A DNA stretch of 64,000 nucleotides, taken from Lithobates sylvaticus. Taxonomy: Eukaryota; Chordata; Amphibia; Anura; Ranidae. Location: positions 267,866,199 through 267,930,198 of the forward strand of contig CM053030.1 of the NCBI GenBank assembly GCA_028564925.1, read 5' to 3'. Positions 11,690 to 21,910 of the stretch are shown here, in pieces. How positions within the stretch are numbered: the first letter of the stretch is position 1; every line of letters begins with the position of its first letter. The notes beneath the pieces were generated by a model. That model made no database searches. It saw only the letters and a program-made list of their open reading frames with translations, and was not told the origin of the DNA. The position numbers and the translations under genes are program-made.

Positions 11690-11948
11690 ATCATTAAAAT
11701 GACTGCTCCCGAAAAAACGTTAGTTTTTAAAAGTTCTTTTTGCATTGATATATGTCCCCTGGGGCAGGACCCGGGTCCCCAAACCTGTTTTATGACATTA
11801 ACATGCATATTGGCCGTTGTAATTAGCACTTTTGATTTCGAACGTTCGCGTCCATTATAACGTATAGGGTTCGAAAATTCGCGCGAACTTTCGGTCCGTT
11901 CGAAGGTTCTGGTTCGAACCGAACCCGGGGGTGTTCGGCTCATCCCTA
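11690..11948 (+). repeat. Right terminal region of hAT element 1
   Basis: The reverse complement of this stretch is similar to 49345-49620, the matching end of element 2. Shared points are the terminus with GTTCGG, a GGACCCGGGT-like box, CATGCATATT and GAAAAAACG. In both elements this is the end downstream of the transposase, which supports the pairing of ends. Confidence 0.75.
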
Positions 11949-12039
11949 TTTGTATTGCTTCCTTTGTGTGAAATCCCTGGTGTTCCTGCTAGCCCCTTTG
12001 CTTTCCTATTAAAAACTGACCACACTATTTTGTTTTTTT

Positions 12040-12095
12040 TTTTACCCCCCCCCCCCTGGGTAGGGGCGGGGGGGGTGGGGGGGGGGGGGGGTATT
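12040..12095. repeat. C-tract/G-tract hairpin
   Basis: A run of ten C followed by CTGGG and nearly uninterrupted G to 12093. It could fold as a hairpin or G-quadruplex. Length may be unreliable in the assembly. Confidence 0.7.
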
Positions 12096-12129
12096 TATTA
12101 TAGCAATTTTCGCTCTTATTTTGTATATA

Positions 12130-12320
12130 GCGAAAAAAATTAAAACCACAGAGGCGACCAAATACAACCAATAGAAAGCTCTATTTGTGGGGGAAAAGGG
12201 ACATCAATTTTGTTTGAGTACAGCGTTGCATGATCGCGCAATTGTCAGTTAAAGCGACGCAGGGCCGTATCGCAAAAAATGGCCTGGTCAGGAAGGAGGT
12301 AAATACTTCTGAAGTGGTTA
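12130..12320 (-). repeat. Dispersed repeat fragment, same family as 57230-57960
   Basis: AGAAAGCTCTATTTGTGGGG, then TCAATTTTGTTTGAGTACAG, then GCAAAAAATGGCCTGGTCAG match, in reverse, the text around 57255-57300 and 57645-57690. This repeat family is non-coding. I cannot name it. Confidence 0.65.
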
Positions 12321-12810
12321 ACAAGGTGATTGTTTACAATCACTTTAAATCTGCATATGGAATACATAGAAGGGAGCTCTTTTGCCTGCCAAATGGTTTG
12401 TATTTCTGACCATCCAGTCCTAAGCCAAGTGAATGATACTGCTTACGGTTTAAGTAAATGTCCAGAAAGGTTTTGGGAGAAGGATTAGAACCCCTGGTAG
12501 GCTTTTACGGCTATTTGGGCCTTCATCTGCATTACTTCCTGCCATGCTGACAACATTTTATAAGACATGCAGGGAGAGTAATTCTCCAACAGCAACACAG
12601 CCAGAAATAGAACCCCTATTAAATTTGTATTTCTATTTGAACCCCTATTGTAGGTTTTCTCTCATGGTCTAATGAAACTGTTGTCAGCAGGACTAGAAGT
12701 AAGGACTTGTTTAGACTTGCGGTTGGGCAGCAGTAAAAACACGCAGTTGTGCCACATTTTTATTCCCCAACCCATCCCTGCTCCCCATTAAGGTAGTGTA
12801 TGGGAATGTA
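12321..12810. other. No gene recognised
   Basis: Nothing coding or clearly repetitive seen. It ends at the TA dinucleotide (12809-12810) used by the Tc1 element that follows. Confidence 0.4.
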
Positions 12811-13177
12811 CAGTATCTCACAAAAGTGAGTACACCCCTCACATTTTTGTAAATATTTTATTATATCTTTTCATGTGACAACACTGAAGAAATTACACTT
12901 TGCTACAATGTAAAGTAGTGAGTGTACAGCTTGTATAACAGTGTCAATTTGCTGTCCTCTCAAAATAACTCAACACACAGCCATTAATGTCTAAACCGCT
13001 GGCAACAAAAGTGAGTACACAGTGAAAATGTCCAAATTGGGCCCAATTAGCCATTTTTTCTTCCCGGTGTCATGTGACTCGTTAGTGTTACAAGGTCTCA
13101 GGTGTAAATGGGGAGCAGGTGTGTTAAATTTGGTGTTATCGCTCTCACTCTCTCATACTGGTCACTGGAAGTTCAAC

Positions 13178-14791
13178 ATGGCACCTCATGGCAAAGAACT
13201 CTCTGAGGATCTGAAAAAAAGAGATGTTGCTCTACATAAAGATGGTCTAGACCAGGGCTTTTTTTCAGCAGGAATGCGGGGTAACGCAGTTCTGGCACCT
13301 CCAACACTGTATGTAATGGCAAGGGGTGCTGGGGTGTGCTTTGTCATTGGAGGTGATATATTTATCAAGATGGCCTATTGTTGCTGTTGTGGGGATCTAT
13401 TGTTGCTAAAGGTGGGTCTTATGTTGCTGGGGGGTCAATTGTTACTGTTACTGGGAGGAATGTACTGTTGGCAAGGGGGTTCGTTGTTGCTGGCTGCTGG
13501 AGGGTCTATTGATGTTGGCTGCAGAGAGATCAGTCGTTGCTACCGGGGGTCTATTGTTGCAGACTGGGTATTTTGCTGCGGGTGGTCCATTGTTGTTGGG
13601 GGGGGGGGGGGGGGATCTACTGTTGCTAGCTACAGAGCACCTATTTTACTGCTTTTCTTATCATCATTAACAAATTCCATAACCACAAAATTATACTTGG
13701 TTCTGTATTCTCTAAAAGGGCGGTACTGGGAGGTGGGTAGGATGAAACTAAGCAGTGGTGCTCGGAGGTGGGTATGGGCGGAGACAAGCGGTGAGTCAAA
13801 AAGCGGAAGTTTCAGCACCTATTTTTGGAGAAAAAAAGCCCTGGCCTAGACTATAAAAAGATTGCCAAGATGCTGAAACTGAGCTGCAGCACGGTGGCCA
13901 AGACCATACAGCAGTTTAACAGGACAGGTTCCACTCAGAACAAGTCTCGCCATGGTCGACCAAAGAAGTTGAGTGCATGTGCTCAGCATCATATCCAGAG
14001 GTTGTCTTTGGGAAATAGATGTACGAGTGCTGCCAGCATTGCTGCAGAGGTTGAAGGGGTGGAAGGTCAGCCTGTCAGTGCTCAGAACATACGCCGCACA
14101 CTGCATATTGGTCTGCATGGCTGTCTTCCCAGAAGGAAGCCTCTTCTAAAGATGATGCACAAGAAAGCCCACAAACAGTTTGCTGAAGACAAGCACACTA
14201 TGGACATAGATTACTGGAACCATGTCCTGTGGTCTGATGAGACCAAGATAAACTTATTTGATTCAGATGGTGCTAAGCGTGTGGGGCGGCAACCAGGTGA
14301 GGAGTGCAAAGTGTGTCTTACCTATAGTCAAACATGTTGGTGGGAGTGTCATGGTCTGGGGCTGCATGAGTGCCGCCGGCACTGGGGAGCTACAGTTCAT
14401 TGAGGGAACCATGAATGCCAAAATGTACTGTGACATACTGAAGCAGAGCATGATCCCCTCCCTTCGGAGTCTGGGCCACAGGGCAGTATTTCAACATGAT
14501 AATGACTCCAAACACACCTCCAAGACGACCACTGCCTTGCTAAAGAAGCTGAGGGTAAAGGTGATGAACTGGCCAAGCATGTCTCCAGATCTAAACCCTA
14601 TTGAGCATCTGTGGGACATCCTCAAACGGAAGGTGGAGCAGCGCAAGGTCTCTAACATTCACCAGCTCTGTGATGTCATCATGGAGGAGTGGAAGAGGAC
14701 TCCAGTGGCAACCTGTGAAGCTCTGGTGAACTCCATGCACAAGAGAGTTAAGGCAGTCCTGGAAAATAATGGTGGCCACACAAAATATTGA
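13178..14791 (+). pseudogene. Tc1 transposase, split by a MITE and frameshifted
   Basis: ATG 13178 opens MAPHGKELSEDLKKR, the helix-turn-helix start of this Tc1 family. After about 25 codons a 591-bp hAT MITE intervenes. Coding similarity resumes at 13852 (YKKIAKMLKLSCSTVAKTIQ). HVLWSDETKINLF, FQHDNDSKHTSKT and SPDLNPIEHLW carry the three catalytic positions (D, D, E). A frameshift near 14285-14320 separates a frame ending 14403 from one spanning 14258-14791. The usual DNDPKHT motif reads DNDSKHT. The product would be a cut-and-paste transposase with TA target; this copy is dead. Confidence 0.9.
13253..13843. mobile_element. Non-autonomous hAT MITE inside the Tc1 transposase
   Basis: Termini CAGGGCTTTTTTTC and GAAAAAAAGCCCTG are exact inverted repeats. 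The 8-bp flanks are GTCTAGAC (13245-13252) and GCCTAGAC (13844-13851), seven of eight matching. Removing the element restores the Tc1 reading ...DGLDYKKI. No transposase inside. The middle (about 13370-13630) is a degenerate minisatellite built on TCTATTGTTGCTG with a run of G near 13597-13613. A 275-codon frame across this region mixes Tc1 and MITE and is not a gene. Confidence 0.92.
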
Positions 14792-14883
14792 CAATTTGGG
14801 CCCAATTTGGACATTTTCACTTAGGGGTGTACTCACTTTTGTTGCCAGCGGTTTAGACATTAAACGTTTCATTACATTTTAAA

Positions 14884-15075
14884 ATGAAACATGACATGGA
14901 CCCCAAAGGGTTACAATTCTGGGGCATTGAGCAAGTATTACCCCATTGGAGGGGTATACATATGGTGCGAGAACTGTCAAAACGGGAGACCCAATGGATT
15001 TATTTAGTGGATGTACTTTCTCCAAAAGGTCTAAACATAGAATTAAATATAAACTGCTTTATAAGCAATACATAA
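14884..15075 (+). pseudogene. C-terminal remnant of a Penelope-like protein (GIY-YIG endonuclease end)
   Basis: 64 codons including stop. GLQFWGIEQVLPHWRG followed by RELSKRETQWIYLVDVLSPK and GLNIELNINCF matches what I know of the C-terminus of Penelope/Neptune polyproteins, where the GIY-YIG endonuclease ends in a WIY-LD-L-P-GLN block. The upstream reverse transcriptase is absent. The frame's own ATG is probably an internal methionine, not a start. Identification is from remembered family features, not a search. Confidence 0.75.
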
Positions 15076-16387
15076 CTTTATATCAAACTACACACATCCA
15101 CCATACAACCAACGCACCTAGGAGTTCCAGCACATCTCCCATGTTGTATATTGCACAGCTCCCATGAGGTATATTTCAGATTGTATGCCATGCCCTTGAC
15201 CTTACTGTACCTGGATGTCAAAGGAATATTAATACAAACCACATAATATTAGAAACCATTAATGGGAATCAGACATCATGTGGCATCCCACCGCCACAGG
15301 GGGTGCCCTATATGGATTTTTTTTATGCGATATCTCACCGCCACAGTTGGTGTCCTATGTTGATTTCTATTTTAATATAGGACTACCCCGGCATATATTA
15401 CAAATTACAGATTTACCACATACATACACGGTTCCATGTCTTAAACTTATGGCCCAATGTATTGTCCCATTTTTATGCATATTTATTACACAACCATATG
15501 TCCTTGCCCACTTTTTTAATATACTTTAATATATTTTAATATATTTTAAATATATTTTAATCATACTCTCTTTTTTACGGTGTTTTATTAATCTACAAGC
15601 TATAATTTTAATATAACATCTCTTTTTACTGATGTATAAAATTAGTTTAATTTAGTTTTAATTTAATTTTACGAGTACACAACGATTGTACATTAAATTC
15701 GATATATTTTAATGCCATGCACACACTAGTTGTAATATTTTATATTTGCAGTATATCAAATATGATATTTTACATTGCGCCATTACGGTGCGCCATTTTC
15801 TATATATATATATGTGATTGCCTACCCCTTTTCCAAATAGCCCAGTTGCACAATGTATTCATGTTCTTATGACATCCCATAAGCTATGCAGAACAGGGTA
15901 ATCTGGGTGACTCTGGTCGCTATTGCGGGGCTTAGGCATATTCACATTAAGTTGCATCCCAAAATACATGCAGGTGACCATCAATATGGTTAATGTATGA
16001 ATATATATAAGTACTGTCAGCCGATTCGATGTGTATCTAGATACACGTCTCCATAGCATACTACTAATCAGGGATGATTGGTGCTCATGAGTCACCCATA
16101 TAACCCGGTCCACATGATGTAATGCCTAGCACCAATGTGATTCATTCCTTATGCTATATGATATGGCCGTCATGGATATGTATTTATTAAGATTTTGGAA
16201 TAATTTTGCCGTATAGAATGTAAGATTGTTGTTCAGATTACACGGGTGTTGATGCTACATCGCGCTGAGACTGTCTGCAATGGGCCTCTAGTGCTGACCA
16301 CATTGCTCCATAATGTCGGCGCCCATTGCAGTGCAGGTCGGCCTCCTGATTGGATGTTCGCCTCACCCTTCAGTGTATTTATACCTC

Positions 16388-16466
16388 ACTTCCTGCCTGG
16401 TGACCTACGCCCTCGAGAAGAAGTCGGAAATGACGAAACGCGTCAGAGCGTAGGTCAACAGGAAGT
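16388..16466 (+). ncRNA. Hammerhead-ribozyme-like fold in the Penelope tail
   Basis: GACCTACGCCCT (16402-16413) pairs with AGAGCGTAGGTC (16445-16456) at 11 of 12 positions (stem I). ACTTCCTG and CAGGAAGT extend it outward. The core shows a GAAGA box, a short GTC/GAC stem II around GGAAAT, then GAAA. A self-complementary ACGCGT forms a minimal stem III before C16444, the expected cleavage position. The canonical CTGANGA box is degenerate here (CGAGAAGA plus an extra A). Penelope-like elements are known to carry minimal hammerheads that work as dimers. Activity of this copy is unproven and may be lost. Confidence 0.6.
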
Positions 16467-17411
16467 GACGTCATACGTTTGCGGTCCACGGTGCGCTGCA
16501 GCGGGTCCGGACAGGAAGGACGCCACTCTCTCTCTCTCAGAGAATCGGAAAGGCTCCACATCCGGCGCTATAGAGCAGGCACAGTATCGCTCATACATTT
16601 AACCAAATGCTGCAATTTTAACCATTTCTGGTACGCTTAACCCACTAGGGGGAATTTTCATGTTTAAGGGGAAAATTGTTTCAATAAATGAATTTTTAGC
16701 AATATTACGCTATGTGGCCCCATGTTTATTTTCATGCACAACTTTAATAACCGCGCTGAGGGGGATATGACTGAATAACACTGGAGAAGGAGGTTGATGT
16801 TCTGGTTGTATTTTACGCGCTGGTGAAATCTGTAGCTGATGCTGGTGGAGAAGGTCCTCATGGTCTAATACTACAGGCGTTATTTAAGTATACTTCTGGT
16901 GAGTGTACCCCCAAAAGGGGATAAACCCTCTAACACGGTGATATCTAAGGTGGAAGGTTTTGGATCACTCACGGAATATCCACACAGAACCATACTGTCG
17001 CATGTTTGTTTGAACTGTCACTATCGCCATATTGCTGATCCATCAGATTGGAGGATCATTTGTTTATCACGCGGACTCTTTGTTTTATGAAGACACGCAG
17101 TGCAATTCATTTATTTATTCATTCATTCATTTATTTGTTCACGTGCACGTTTGATTTATCAATTTATGCACATAGCATTTTAAGGCGTAATTTAAAGGTG
17201 TTCTTTACTCTGTAAGGTGTATTTAAAGGTGCACTTTCCTTACCTTTGCTTACCCCCTTTTTTTACCTTTTATATATACACCCATGTTTATGTATATGCA
17301 CAATTTTTCAAATCAAGTTGAAAAACCATCACTTAGCGCTGCTATAAGTATCGGATAGACACAGCCATAGAGCATTCTGGTGTCTAACCCCTTATTTATA
17401 TCACTCCAATA

Positions 17412-17668
17412 TTAAAGCGGGAGTCCTGCAAAAAAATTATTTTTTAAAAGTAAGCAGCTACTAATACTGCAGCTGCTGACTTTTAAAATAAGGACACTCA
17501 CCTGTCCCAGGGTCCAGCGATTTCGGCACCCGAGGCCGAACCGCCCCTTGCGGCTTCACTTCCCGGTTCCCTGCTGTGCATGCGCGAGTTGCGCAGCGCA
17601 ATCCGAATGGTCCCTGCTGTCTCTGGGACCCAGCGGAGGTTAAATTTGTGTGTGAACCTCCGCTTTAA
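17412..17668. mobile_element. TTAA-target MITE in the Tc1 right terminal repeat
   Basis: Ends TTAAAGCGGGAG and CCTCCGCTTTAA are inverted repeats with TTAA at both sides (17412-17415 and 17665-17668). The Tc1 terminal repeat has GACATTAATGGC at the matching point of its other copy (12983-12994, reversed), so the element went into a pre-existing TTAA. It is GC-rich inside with no coding frame. TTAA duplication fits piggyBac- or Kolobok-type mobilisation. Confidence 0.8.
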
Positions 17669-17834
17669 TGGCTGTGTGTTAAGCTATTTTGAGGGGACAG
17701 CAAATTGTTATACCAAGCTGTACACTCACTACTCTACATTGTAGCAAAGTGTCAGACTGGGAGAAGGAAGGGCGAGACAGGCGTTCTAATCTATCTCCAT
17801 TCTCTCCAAAACTAAAACAAAAAGTTTTGCCTTA

Positions 17835-18185
17835 GGGGTCCTTTCACACGGGGGGTCTACCTGGCGAACTCCACTTTGCTTAAGGGGGGATCGATACGCT
17901 GATTCCCGCTGAGCAGGCCGATGACAGGTCCGTCTCCGCTCACTGTGTAGAGACGGACCTGTCAGAGCCCCGCTCTTCTCTATGGGGAGATCAGATGAAA
18001 ACAATCTGCCAGACAGATGGAAAATAGGGTCTCCATCTATCTGAAATTCACAGACAGGATCAGATCAGATAGCGGTGGGTGTCAGTGGCCATCCGCCGCT
18101 CCATAGAGGTGAATGGAGGCTCCGATCAGGTCTGCCTGAAAAACTGACAGGTGAACCTGATCGGACAGCCTGTGTGAAAGGGGCC
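17835..18185. mobile_element. MITE with TTA flanks and CCTTTCACAC termini
   Basis: Left end GGGGTCCTTTCACACGG, right end CTGTGTGAAAGGGGCC, with TTA at 17832-17834 and 18186-18188. The 3-bp TTA flank fits PIF/Harbinger-type MITEs. The interior is made of short inverted blocks such as GACAGGTCCGTCTC / GAGACGGACCTGTC. A relative lies at 39312-39712. Confidence 0.8.
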
Positions 18186-18307
18186 TTAGTTCTACTTTAA
18201 AACAGGCAATGAGAACGCAACATATTGCCTCCTCACTGCTTGTCAAACACCTCTTAAAATGCAAGCTTGCCCCTCATCTGAACATGGCCTTAAGGTAAAT
18301 CTCTCTA

Positions 18308-18715
18308 ATGCCGTGTACACATGACCAAACTTTTCTACAGCAAAGGTCTGACGGAACGAATCCGCCGGACAATTCGATCGTGTGTGGGCTTCATCGGACC
18401 TTTGCTGTCGAAAAATCAGACGGACTTTAGAAATAGAACATGTTTAAATTTTTTCCACCGGAACCAGTTCCTATCGAGAAATACATTCATCTGTACGCTA
18501 GTCCCACGGACGAAAACCGACGCTAGGGCAGCTATTGGCTACTGGCTATGAACTTCTTTATTCTAGTCAGGTCGTACGTCATCACCTTCGGATCCATCAG
18601 ACTTTGGTGTGATTGTGTGTGTTCAAGTCTCTTAGTTCGGAAAGTCCGTCGAAAGTCTGTTGGAAAAACCGTCGGACCTAGTCTACCGGACAGTCCGGTC
18701 GTGTGTACACGGCAT
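18308..18715. mobile_element. MITE with exact ATGCCGTGTACACA termini
   Basis: ATGCCGTGTACACA (18308-18321) and TGTGTACACGGCAT (18702-18715) are exact inverted repeats. Inside are several CGGAC / GTCCG blocks. No coding frame. I cannot fix the target-site length from the flanks. Confidence 0.85.
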
Positions 18716-20407
18716 AACTGAGTACATAATAGCAGTAAAAACCTGGCAGGAGTTTTAACTCTTCTTCACTCCTTATCCTTATCACTCTGAACAACCACAA
18801 CATACAGGGATATACAATGTAATACTGACATATAATCACACACATAGGTTGGACTTGATGGACTTGTGTCTTTTTTTGACTGCACCTACTATTAACTATA
18901 TGTAACTATCCAAGATAAGAAGTTTATGACTTTGCATACACATACCTATTTTTATATTTTACATATTTTCCTGGAGTTGGACTGTAAACAATACAGTGGT
19001 GTCCTTTCTCCACCCCAAGCAGCACATCTGAATGGCTCCCAGTCTCGCCCTTCCCTCTCCCAGTCTGAGTGCTGCTTGAGGCTGGATTCACATCTAAGCC
19101 TGTTTTAAAGCTCCATTATTAGAATCGTAACATGGTACACAATGTTCAAACCAGTGAGCATTGTTTTCTTTACTAGCGATAAGCAGCAGCAATGTTCCCA
19201 TAGAGGCTCAGCGTGTGAAGAAGCACACATTTTACAATTTCCATACCGAGGTTCAGTTACGTTTACACCTTAATGTGTCCTTTATTTGTTTGCTTGCAGA
19301 GATGTTTGCTTCTGCTCTTTCACCTCTCTGTTCTGATGTTCCAGTAATTGAATTTTCAGTTCTATACCAAATTGACTTAAGTCAAGAAATTTCAGTTCAT
19401 TAAGGTAGTTTTCAAACCTTTAGCAACCTGCCTTTTATTTTTCTCTGCTTCCATTTGATCGATGTTCTGTTAATGTTTACAGGTCTTAAGTTTAAGGTTT
19501 TATTGTTTGTTTCTCTTCTTTCATTAAATGTGCACATCAATATAAATGGACGGTATTGCCTAATGGTACTGCAGTATCTGGTAATACTGGCCTGCAAAAT
19601 GGATGATAAAGGGCTCTCCCTGGTCCTGTCTGTCCCTGCTGGAGCCACTCAAGTTCATTTGCTGCATGTTTTAAAGTGCAGCTCTATCCAAAAAACATTT
19701 TTTTAATGCATTATGCTTTTAAGGGCGTTTGATGTTTTTTCTCTGCCTCTAAACACCCCTTTATGTTAGCCTTTGTGTCCATGCACATATAGGAGCTTAC
19801 AGGCATTTTGAAAAAAAAAAAAAAAAACACACACAACGTGCCTAAACGTGTTTAGCACACATTCATTCAGAACGCTCAAGTGCTAATATTCTGGCCAATG
19901 GAATGAATGAATGGCCAAATGTATGACACGCCTGGGTGCGGCACTGCAAAGTCAGCGTTGCACCAATTTGAACAGTTCCATTGCCGACAATAGGGTGCAA
20001 CTTGTTATACGATTTGAACCTGTCAAATCGCATGACAAGTCGCACCGGTGTGAACGGGGCTTAGGCACATTTTTTACACCGCTTTACTTTTGCCAGGAGA
20101 AAAGGCGTTCAGAAAAGCTGGGCAAATGCCCAGCGTGTATGAGGCCTATCTGTGGTAAGATTTCTCTTACTCTTTTCGTTTCTATTGAGGGGGTTTACCC
20201 TCACTTCCTGTCCTGGTGACACCTGTTAAAAAATGTAACCCTTAACCTACTCCATAAAAAAGCATTTTTACTGCTGTCTGTGTCCCCATTGGAGAGATTT
20301 CTGTTCACTTCTTGGCACTCCTTTCCAACATGTAGGGCTGCCACCCACCCAGTTTTGTTTACTTTAATTGCTTTGAAGAGTGGCTTTAGCTCAAATCCCA
20401 GCCCATT
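18716..20407. other. No gene recognised; minor repeats
   Basis: 18841-18900 has GTTGGACTTGATGGACTTGT, a phrase common in vertebrate interspersed repeats. 19041-19065 matches 17754-17778 in reverse at 24 of 25 bases. There is a pure A run at about 19811-19827. 20040-20065 has a CGGTGTGAACGGGGCTTAG MITE-like end. No coding frame is convincing. Confidence 0.4.
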
Positions 20408-20629
20408 GGTCATGCCCCTCTGACATGTTTCACCCACATTGGGCTTAATCGTAGAGGTCCTCCTCTCACCTCTATGATTAAAATGATATTACATTTTTTT
20501 AAATAACAAACATGCAGCACACAGAAGGTTTTTTACCTTCATGCATAGAATATATGAAGGTAAAAAGCATTGTACCTTTACAACCACTTTAAGCCCAATG
20601 TGGGTGAAGCATGTCAGAGGGACATGACC
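20408..20629. repeat. 222-bp inverted-repeat structure with 41-bp arms
   Basis: The arms 20408-20448 and 20589-20629 are reverse complements at 39 of 41 bases and each has TTAA at its inner edge. The spacer (20449-20588) is part of the dispersed repeat seen at 105-357, with its AAGGT/ACCTT palindrome and ACAACCACTTTAA end. It may be a TTAA MITE that acquired an inverted copy of its flank, or a foldback element. Confidence 0.8.
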
Positions 20630-21176
20630 AGTGTAGCCTAGATAATACCATTAAGCTAATACAACCCCCTACTAGTAACCCTTTTATTACCCGCCCCTAA
20701 AATAAGAGACCACACCTTTAATTGGAGTAAAATGGCCGCAAGGCCTGATTTTATTAACCAAACCAAAATCAAAACTCCAATTTTATTTAAATATAAATAA
20801 CATATAAAATAACCAATATAAATAACCAAAATAAATAACACAATAACATAATTTAAAACAACATGTTTCAACCCACCCTGTAGGTCAGTGACGGAGCAAA
20901 GTGCAAATAGCACACACCCATGATATCAGTCGATATCCAAAAATACCACCAGGGGGCACTGCGGGATTTTACCGAAACCACGTAGGCCTCCTTCTGTACC
21001 GCCCTGAGACCATTCCCTTACCCGCAGTGCAACAACCAGAGTAATCATCAACAACGTTTGATGTACTACAAAGGAGGGGCCATATACTGATGAGCCCCCC
21101 ACCCACTTACCACCTGTATACACACTTCCGTCACTGACCAACAACAAACACGCCACAGCCTGAAAGGGGGATCACC

Positions 21177-21806
21177 TCACCCTTGATGGCACCTCCACAC
21201 CCGCAGGGCAGCCTGAATACACTCCTGAAGTCCCAACGACCACAGGTCAATGCCCACGTCCGTCAAATGTACCCCATCCGGCCGCAGGTAAAGACCAACA
21301 TTGGTCTCTAACTCCCTGTGGCGGATGATCAAACCACCTTGCCAGGCCAAAAACCTTCCCACCACCTTATTAACCCGAATCCTGGCCTTATTAAGCCTAT
21401 ACACCGAACGCGCCATCCGCCACCTAGTCCTGGCCACAATATCCGACCATACCAGTATCGTGCCCGGAAACCTTGCACTCAGGTATACCAGATCTATCTT
21501 TATATCTGATATAAGGTCCCTGACTGTCCTAACCCCTAGGTCATTCCCCCCTGCGTGGATGACCAGAACCTGCGGCGGTCCGAGCAGCCATGCAAATCTC
21601 TCCACATCAGGAACCACCCTCTCCCACCGCATACCCGGTCTGCCCAGCCACCTTATCGCCGCCTCACTCCTAGGAATGCCCAGCTGTCTCCCATCTGGTC
21701 TCGCGTCCCCTCTCCTGGCACCCCAACAAACATAAGAATGCCCGAGGATCCAGACGAGGCGTGGAAGCCCTCTCTCTGAAACGACAAGCAGAACATCAAA
21801 ATTCAA
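21177..21806 (-). mobile_element. Ngaro part: SGNH-type hydrolase
   Basis: Part of the Ngaro fossil. WILGHSYVCWGARRG, then VLVIHAGGNDLG, then RPDGVHLTDVGIDLW match blocks I, III and V of SGNH hydrolases. Such a gene after the recombinase is a hallmark of vertebrate Ngaro elements. Its function in the element's life cycle is not settled. Confidence 0.85.
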
Positions 21807-21910
21807 TCAACCAAACAACTATTTTTCTCCTCCCCACATACCCGATAAGACAGGGTAACATAGACAGCACTGTAATATCCCACTCTTTTTTTTTTTTTAT
21901 AGCAACCTTA

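Larger units (their letters stand above)
1431..11948 (+). mobile_element. Giant hAT-superfamily DNA transposon (element 1, about 10.5 kb)
   Basis: The left end reads TAGGGATGGGC and the right end GCTCATCCCTA, near-perfect inverted termini. In between, in order, are a hairpin-rich subterminal region (1441-1723), a leader filled by a 4-kb tandem array (2023-6033), a BED-finger hAT transposase gene (6047-9326, two frameshifts), 3' tandem arrays (9438-10890) and a right terminal region (11690-11948). The same order and similar sequence at both ends occur in the inverted element 2 at 49345-57132, which supports treating this as one unit. The 8-bp flanks (1423-1430 and 11949-11956) do not match. 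Either the target duplication has decayed or one end comes from a different copy. The size is far above the 2-5 kb usual for hAT elements, mainly because of the arrays. The stretch 10895-11690 resembles neither end and may hold a later insertion. Confidence 0.8.
14864..17411 (+). mobile_element. 5'-truncated Penelope-like retroelement fragment
   Basis: It begins with the end of a Penelope-type protein (14884-15075) and continues with about 2.3 kb of non-coding tail that includes a hammerhead-like fold at 16388-16466. It lies between two TTAA tetranucleotides (14860-14863 and 17412-17415). The right one belongs to a MITE, so this fragment entered next to, and probably after, that MITE. Right boundary and target duplication are uncertain. 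Confidence 0.7.
12811..17753 (+). mobile_element. Tc1/mariner element, interrupted by three later insertions
   Basis: The left end starts CAGTATCTCACAAAAGTGAG after a TA. A long left terminal repeat runs to about 13060 and includes an inner GGCAACAAAAGTGAGTACAC repeat. The right terminal repeat begins with TGTACTCACTTTTGTTGCCA near 14827 and breaks at a TTAA (14860-14863). It resumes at 17669 with TGGCTGTGTGTTAAGC and stops at about 17753, so the outermost right end is missing. The transposase (13178-14791) is split by a hAT MITE. Insertions inside it: 13253-13843, 14864-17411 and 17412-17668. The Tc1 copy is therefore older than all three. Confidence 0.88.

Noticed and set aside
1423-11956. 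8-bp target duplication for hAT element 1
   Set aside because: TTGGGTAC and TTTGTATT match at only three of eight positions, so no duplication is claimed.
13022-13849. 275-codon frame
   Set aside because: Chimera of Tc1 leader, first 25 transposase codons and an inserted hAT MITE with a minisatellite.
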